A stretch of 64,000 nt of DNA from Castanea sativa (Eukaryota; Streptophyta; Magnoliopsida; Fagales; Fagaceae): positions 31,711,873-31,775,872 of the forward strand of contig NC_134019.1 in assembly GCF_040712315.1 (NCBI RefSeq). Direction: 5' to 3'. Position numbers and translations under genes: made by a program. Positions 59,286 to 64,000 of this stretch are shown piece by piece. Position 1 is the stretch's first letter; each line of letters begins with the position of its first letter. The notes beneath the pieces are model-generated. The model was not told where the DNA came from and ran no database searches. It worked only from the letters and a program-made list of their open reading frames with translations.

Positions 59286-60194
59286 TTAGTCATGTTTGAT
59301 GAAGGAAACCAACCTTTCCATAAGATCCACAGCATTGTCACATTTGGGCTTCATCAGATGGAAGACGTGGCTCTCTCCCTCATGTTCAACAATCTCCACC
59401 GTCCCTTTCCACCCACTCTTCTTCAAGTCTTCATAGTAACATGTCCCTCTCTCTCTCAAATGGTCTTTCTCAGCCACAAATACCAACAACCTCTCACACC
59501 CTAACCTTGCTAGATCCTCTAGGGCCGGTTTTAGCCTAGGATCCTCCAAACCTTTATTTTCCGGACACATGTACAGCCACATTTTATCATCTTCCGTACC
59601 CCCAAAATATGGGTGCACCAAAGCCACCCCAATTAATTTAACCCCGGGTAAACTAGTTAACCCGACCCGAACCGCTACATTATGTGAAATATTTGCCCCA
59701 GCACTATCACCTGCTAAAAAGACCTGCCCAAAATCCGCATGGTTATTCAACCATGGATCCGGGCCATAACCATTTGCGTGGGAAGCCACCCACTTAAGCG
59801 CCTCCCATGAGTCGTCGTAGCATGCTGGAAGTGGATGCTCGGGGGCTAGCCGGTAGTCCACGGAGACAGCTATTATATCAGCTTTTGCCACGAGAGCACT
59901 AACATATTTGTGGTAACCCGGGTGGAAAGCGGATCCAATAGAAAAACCTCCACCGTGCATGTAAACTAGGATAGGGAGCTTCTTACTTGGGTCGGATATC
60001 TGGGGCATGAAAACACGGGCTGACACTGCGGGTTCGGGTGAGACTACTACATCTTTGGATCTGACAGCCATGTGTGGGTCATCACTAGGGGGCACATGCT
60101 CAGAAGCCATGAATTTTTCTACCCGACCATCTTTGTATACTTTGAAGAATGGGAAGAATTCATGTGCTATCTCACTGTTGCTTGATGATTCCAT
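59286..60194 (-). CDS. Carboxylesterase, CXE family (probable carboxylesterase 12/13-like)
   Basis: Single-exon, 302 aa from MESSSNSEIAHEFFPFFKVY. Canonical throughout: HGGG at 80-83, YRLAPEHPLPACYDDSW at 114-130, nucleophile Ser164 in AGDSAGAN, Asp244 in AEKDHL and His276 in GESHVFH. No signal peptide or membrane segment, so probably a soluble ester hydrolase of the class I CXE clade; its substrate cannot be read from sequence. It differs from the other three copies by AGAN instead of GGN after the nucleophile and by AVRSKD in the N-terminal region. A TATA-like site lies about 90 nt upstream. Confidence 0.92.
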   Translation of the reverse strand: MESSSNSEIAHEFFPFFKVYKDGRVEKFMASEHVPPSDDPHMAVRSKDVVVSPEPAVSARVFMPQISDPSKKLPILVYMHGGGFSIGSAFHPGYHKYVSALVAKADIIAVSVDYRLAPEHPLPACYDDSWEALKWVASHANGYGPDPWLNNHADFGQVFLAGDSAGANISHNVAVRVGLTSLPGVKLIGVALVHPYFGGTEDDKMWLYMCPENKGLEDPRLKPALEDLARLGCERLLVFVAEKDHLRERGTCYYEDLKKSGWKGTVEIVEHEGESHVFHLMKPKCDNAVDLMERLVSFIKHD

Positions 60195-60280
60195 TTGTGA
60201 ATTGCTAGTAGGAGGTGTTGTATGAACTTACAGAAAGAGAGAATGGTGAGGATATTGAAAGAAGTAACTGGTGCACATGC

Positions 60281-60287
60281 AATATAG
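60281..60287 (-). promoter_or_regulatory. Possible TATA box of the CXE gene at 59286
   Basis: Minus-strand CTATATT, 87-93 nt upstream of the start codon, allowing a leader of about 55-60 nt. Confidence 0.35.
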
Positions 60288-60792
60288 TGTGTGAAGTTTG
60301 AGCTAGTCAATATGTCTTATTTGAACCTAGTCCTTTTCTTCTTCTTTTTTCTTCTTTTTTATTTTATGGGAGAACTAGTCCATTTGTTATTAATGGCACT
60401 AAGCAACCCCTACCCAAAGTCAATATCCGTTAGTCTATGAAACTTAAAGAAATGGCCACGGACACCATACAAATTAGGTAAGATTGGTGGTTATCTATAT
60501 GGTCAATATGAGAAATACAATGACAATTTCGTGTTGGAAATTTCCGAAATACAGATTAGAATATACTAATTTGTCAGATACAACTTAGTATTAATGTATT
60601 ATACTATAATTCAAATAATAAATATTTTGTACAATTTTTTAAAATTTATTTACGTTTTCTTCCCTCTTTTTCCATTTCATGCAAGATGGAAAGACCACAT
60701 AAAAATTCGGAGATGGTAAAACTATATATTCTGCTGATCCAATCTCTGACGTAAAGGACAGTTTTTGTTATCTACATTAAATTTTCAGCACA

Positions 60793-60960
60793 ATGTTTCT
60801 CTTATCGGAAGGATATCCAATATCCCCATTTCTCTTCGTCTTGCAATTTGATGTGTTTTCTAGATTTCTAATCCACTTGAAGAGGAATGGTTCTACATTT
60901 ACAAGTACTGAAAAGGTTGGAGTTGAAACACAGTACTGTCTAATGATCCACTTCTATGAA
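60793..60960 (+). mobile_element. LINE-type reverse transcriptase fragment
   Basis: The plus strand reads EGYPISPFLFVLQFDVFSRF, corresponding to the R-Q-G-x-P-L-S-P-x-L-F-V-L-x-M-E-V-x-S-R block of plant LINEs. The frame decays afterwards. It is diverged from the fragment at 3123 and 8674. Confidence 0.5.
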
Positions 60961-61390
60961 AACCCATGGCATATCATCACATTGTTGAGAAAACTCTGCT
61001 CTAGTCTAATGTGTAAATGCTTTTTCTCTATAATTTTAAGCAATGCTTGCAGGGACAGAGTTAGAATTTGGAATTAGGGTTAAAAAAAAAAGTACAACAC
61101 AATCAAATGCACAAAAAAATAATAATCTACAAATATGTTCAATAACCTACAAATTATTGAAATACTATGCACACAACACAACACTACAATCAACTAACTT
61201 TATTAAATCTCTATGGGGGTCTTTTTTGCAAATGTTGGGCTGGGCTGCCTCCTGCTGCACTAGGCCCCAAAGTTTAATCTGGATCAGGGAATTGAGACCG
61301 GTCCAATAGCAACCCTCCTTGGTCCGATATGTGCGCAAACGATGCCCCCGTTTGCCAAGATTTTTATCACTTGCCCTTGGCAGACAGAGC
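60961..61390. other. Gene-free stretch
   Basis: 61048-61080 (GCAGGGACAGAGTTAGAATTT) resembles the left end of a hAT element of the 32705 type, but no partner end is visible. The Gypsy LTR may begin slightly before 61391. Confidence 0.4.
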
Positions 61391-62481
61391 TGTTATAATA
61401 GCTACGATAGATAGATATAATAAAGACAATAATAGAAATTCTTTTACTATTCAGATAAAGGTAAATAATGGGCTTTGATAATGAATACTCGTTTTATGAA
61501 ACAACAACAAAGAATAAGTATCGAATAAATAGCAATAAGCTTATTAAAAGAAAAATGTCAATTTGCCGTATCAAGTTACGTTGCTGGGTCTAAGTCAAGA
61601 AGGGGAACCGTCTCCTCAACGTGACTAATCTCTCTAAGGAAGAAATTAACTGCTTTGAGGGGGCAGGCCAAAATGACTTGTACTTAGAGAGGTCATTTGC
61701 CGTTATCAGAGAACATGGGTCGGAGAGGGAGAGGGGGATCAACCTATTTGGTGCATGCCTATCACTCTGTTCTCTCCATTTTTGCTTTTCTTTCTGATGG
61801 GGTATAAAAAAAATACAACTCCAGCTTCGTCCATGGAGGCCGTCCAAGACAAAACCAGGTAGGCAAAAGTTGCAAGAACCTTATCCTTGGAAAAGGCCGT
61901 CCATGCAGTAAGGTGCATGGACGAAACTTTTCCTGGTCAGTTTTATAACCCTATGCCATGTCGTCCAAAGAGAACCATCAACCCTGTTCTGGGAGATCGT
62001 CTAGAAGGGAATGATCTCGCTTGGAAGCAAGATGTGTGTAATTGAAGGTTCCCTGGACAAGGATCCTTGGACATGCTCTTGACACTTAGGGAAACATTCC
62101 TAAGTAAAGACAACCACTCCGTATCATGTGCATAACTTTTAGTAACCGTTTTGTAAGGAAAAATGTAACTCCTAAACAGTTGAAGAAGTTATCCCTGAAC
62201 CCTCACACCTCCTCAAATCCAGGGGAGGTTACAAGTTTGATAATTTTTTTTAGGATAGTATATAAACGCCCATTCAGACCAAATAAAGGTACGTTTTACA
62301 TTTCCCAAAAAAGTTGAAACTCCAAAATTATAGAGAAAAAACTAACTTTGCCATCGAAAGGTTCTTGACCGGCAACCCCGGTCACCCTTGATTGCTTTTC
62401 TTTCTTTTTCATATCACCAAGGCAGCAAGTAGTCCTTTCAAGTTCGAAGCATTCAGCCTACTGATTTTCTTCACATCATCA
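61391..62481 (+). repeat. 5' LTR of a Ty3/Gypsy element (Tat lineage)
   Basis: Begins TGTTATAATAGCTACGATAG and ends CATCATCA just before a primer-site-like sequence. The first 400 bp match the divergent LTR pair at 35924-37660. Start uncertain by up to about 65 bp, because similarity to the other copy extends a little upstream. The 3' LTR is outside the window. Confidence 0.55.
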
Positions 62482-62483
62482 AT

Positions 62484-62501
62484 TAGCATCGTCTGTGGGG
62501 A
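62484..62501 (+). promoter_or_regulatory. Putative primer binding site of the Gypsy element
   Basis: TAGCATCGTCTGTGGGGA, close to the TGGCGCCGTCTGTGGGGA form found after 5' LTRs of Tat-type plant Gypsy elements. Two or three substitutions from that form. Confidence 0.5.
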
Positions 62502-62711
62502 GAGTGGGGAATTTTCTTTTCTTTCGATTGATTGTTTTCAACGATTAGCCTTTCCTAGACAAAATGCTGAATGGTTCGAACAAGATCAAGGGCTACCAGC
62601 TCAGGCCATCAGGAGAGTAGGGATGCTTCCAGTAATCCCCTCTGTGATCGTTAGTCAGCACCTGTTATGCAATCGCTTTCTGTTCAACACATACAGTCCA
62701 TAGCTACCGTT
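62502..62711 (+). other. Gypsy leader
   Basis: Untranslated region between primer site and gag. No separate gene. Confidence 0.4.
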
Positions 62712-64000
62712 ATGGCGGAATTGACTGGTCAGAATCAAGAGTAGAATAGGGAGATCAATTTAGGAAGGCACTGCCATGATGGGCACATGGACGGACGAGT
62801 CCAGAGTCAAGAAGGCAGAGGAGAAAATGTTGAGTCTAAATATTAGACAAGGGGTATCGCATCAAGAAGAGTGCCACACTTGGAGAGGGAGATGGACCAA
62901 ATGAGAAGAGCCATGGATGAAATGAAGGAGAATATGAGGCAAGCGAACCCCGCGGATGATTCAGTTCACCGAATGGACTTCCATTTCACGGCTTCTGTCA
63001 ATAGTCACCCCCTACCCCCAAAATTCAAAATACCTACCTTGGATTCATATGATGGAAATTATGACCCGTGTGATCACATCGCAACCTTCAAGATGACCAT
63101 GGACCTTCAAGGGGTCCTAGACGAGATTATGTGTAGAGCTTTCCCTACCACGCTCAAGGGACCAGCGCGAGTGTGGTTTAGCAAAATACCCCAAATTCGG
63201 TGGGATCATTTAAGGAGTTGAGTAAGTTGTTTGTCAATAATTTCATTGGAGGATAGTGCCATAAGCACTCCTCTTCCAGTTTACTACTATTGAACAAAGG
63301 GAGAATGAGAGTTTGCGGTCCTTCATTACCCGCTTTAATAAAGAAGTCTTGACGGTGGATGAAATAGATGACAAGTTGTTATTGGCCGCCTTCCATAATG
63401 GGGTCAACTCTAACTTGTTTATCTATAAGCTCTATGAGCGAGAGCCACAAACTATGGCCGAACTCATTCATTCGGCTCAGAATTTTATGAATGTTGAGGA
63501 CGTGATCATAGCCAAGAAGAGGAAGAGAGCAGAGCATTTGGAAGCGGGCCACTCGTGTTATCTCGATCAAGGTCCTCGTCCCAAGAAGGCACGAACAGAG
63601 GAGAAAAGGGATAGGGACAATAAGAAGGCCAGTTCTTCAGCGAGAAACCAACAATACACTTCTTTGAATACGCCACTAGAGCAAATGCTTATACAAATCA
63701 AGGACGATCCGTCCTTGAAGTGGCCAGAGAAACTGAAAGGTGATCCCAACAAGTACAATAGGAATAAGTATTGTCGCTTTCACAAAGACTATGGGCATGA
63801 CACGGACGAATGTTTTGATCTAAAGCAGCAGATAGAGAATTTTATTAGACAAGGAAAATTGAGGAATTTCCTTGGACGAGACCACAAAGACGAGAAACTG
63901 AAGGCTAAAGTAGAGGAGTCATCACGACCCCCACTGGGAGAAATAAGGGTCATTATAGGAGGAACCTTAGCAGCTCAGTCGTCCAAGTCGAAGAAGACAT
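62712..64000 (+). pseudogene. Ty3/Gypsy gag (Tat lineage), decayed, truncated by window end
   Basis: Gag of a plant Tat-type element. It shows a coiled-coil-like N-terminus (EMDQMRRAMDEMKENMRQAN), the retrotransposon gag core (FPTTLKGPARVWFSKIP, then SFITRFNKEV and TMAELIHSAQNFMNVED), and the lineage-specific zinc motif CRFHKDYGHDTDECFDLKQQ. Just before the edge is GEIRVIIGG, which precedes the aspartic protease. In-frame stops occur near 62742, 62848 and 63254, and single-base frameshifts near 63190 and 63285. The copy is dead. The protease and the rest of pol lie beyond the window. Confidence 0.8.

Overview
This window is nuclear DNA of a flowering plant, very probably a woody eudicot. The sequence is AT-rich with short GT-AG introns, long (TA)n, (GA)n and (TC)n microsatellites, and nested Copia, Gypsy, LINE, CACTA, MULE, hAT and Helitron elements. 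The host genes are plant-type carboxylesterases (CXE; alpha/beta-hydrolase fold). I cannot name the species from sequence alone; a Fagales-type tree is only a guess.

Host genes. A minus-strand cluster of CXE genes of the probable carboxylesterase 2/7/12/13 type (related to 2-hydroxyisoflavanone dehydratase) runs through the window. Three copies are intact: 23310-24218, 55358-56263 and 59286-60194, each about 302 aa with the HGGG oxyanion motif and a Ser-Asp-His triad. One copy, 12829-13739, is broken by a 2-bp insertion. Two further relics (20.9-21.1 kb and 22.6 kb) keep only their last codons. The flanking homologies suggest that a two-gene unit was duplicated in tandem and that each unit then lost a different gene.

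Layout. 0-3.1 kb: minisatellites and a Tourist-like MITE. 3.1-8.8 kb: a LINE fragment whose reverse-transcriptase region is split by a Copia retrotransposon with both LTRs. 9.6-11.9 kb: a scrambled pararetrovirus-like or retroelement island with a tRNA-Met primer site. 12-24.4 kb: the first half of the CXE cluster. It is interrupted at 15230-20907 by a Mutator-like element (MULE) with 9-bp target duplications. That MULE carries an apparently intact five-exon plant mobile domain (PMD, MAIN-like) gene, the C-terminal tail of a MULE transposase, and a captured last exon of a GDSL esterase/lipase gene. 24.9-35 kb: small elements (foldback MULE MITEs, a Helitron, a hAT) and a perfect 44-bp palindrome. 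35.9-38.6 kb: two divergent copies of an LTR. 39.4-52.9 kb: a nearly complete but dead CACTA (En/Spm) element holding both characteristic genes and a nested Helitron. 53.4-60.3 kb: a foldback element, two CXE genes and two hAT MITEs. 60.8-64 kb: a LINE fragment, then the 5' LTR and decayed gag of a Tat-lineage Gypsy element that runs off the window.

The most interesting object is the PMD-carrying MULE. Its host gene is intact and spliceable while its transposase is reduced to a tail. Its terminal inverted repeats are built from about seven small CTCGAG hairpins per side, and the same hairpin style recurs in two other foldback elements here.
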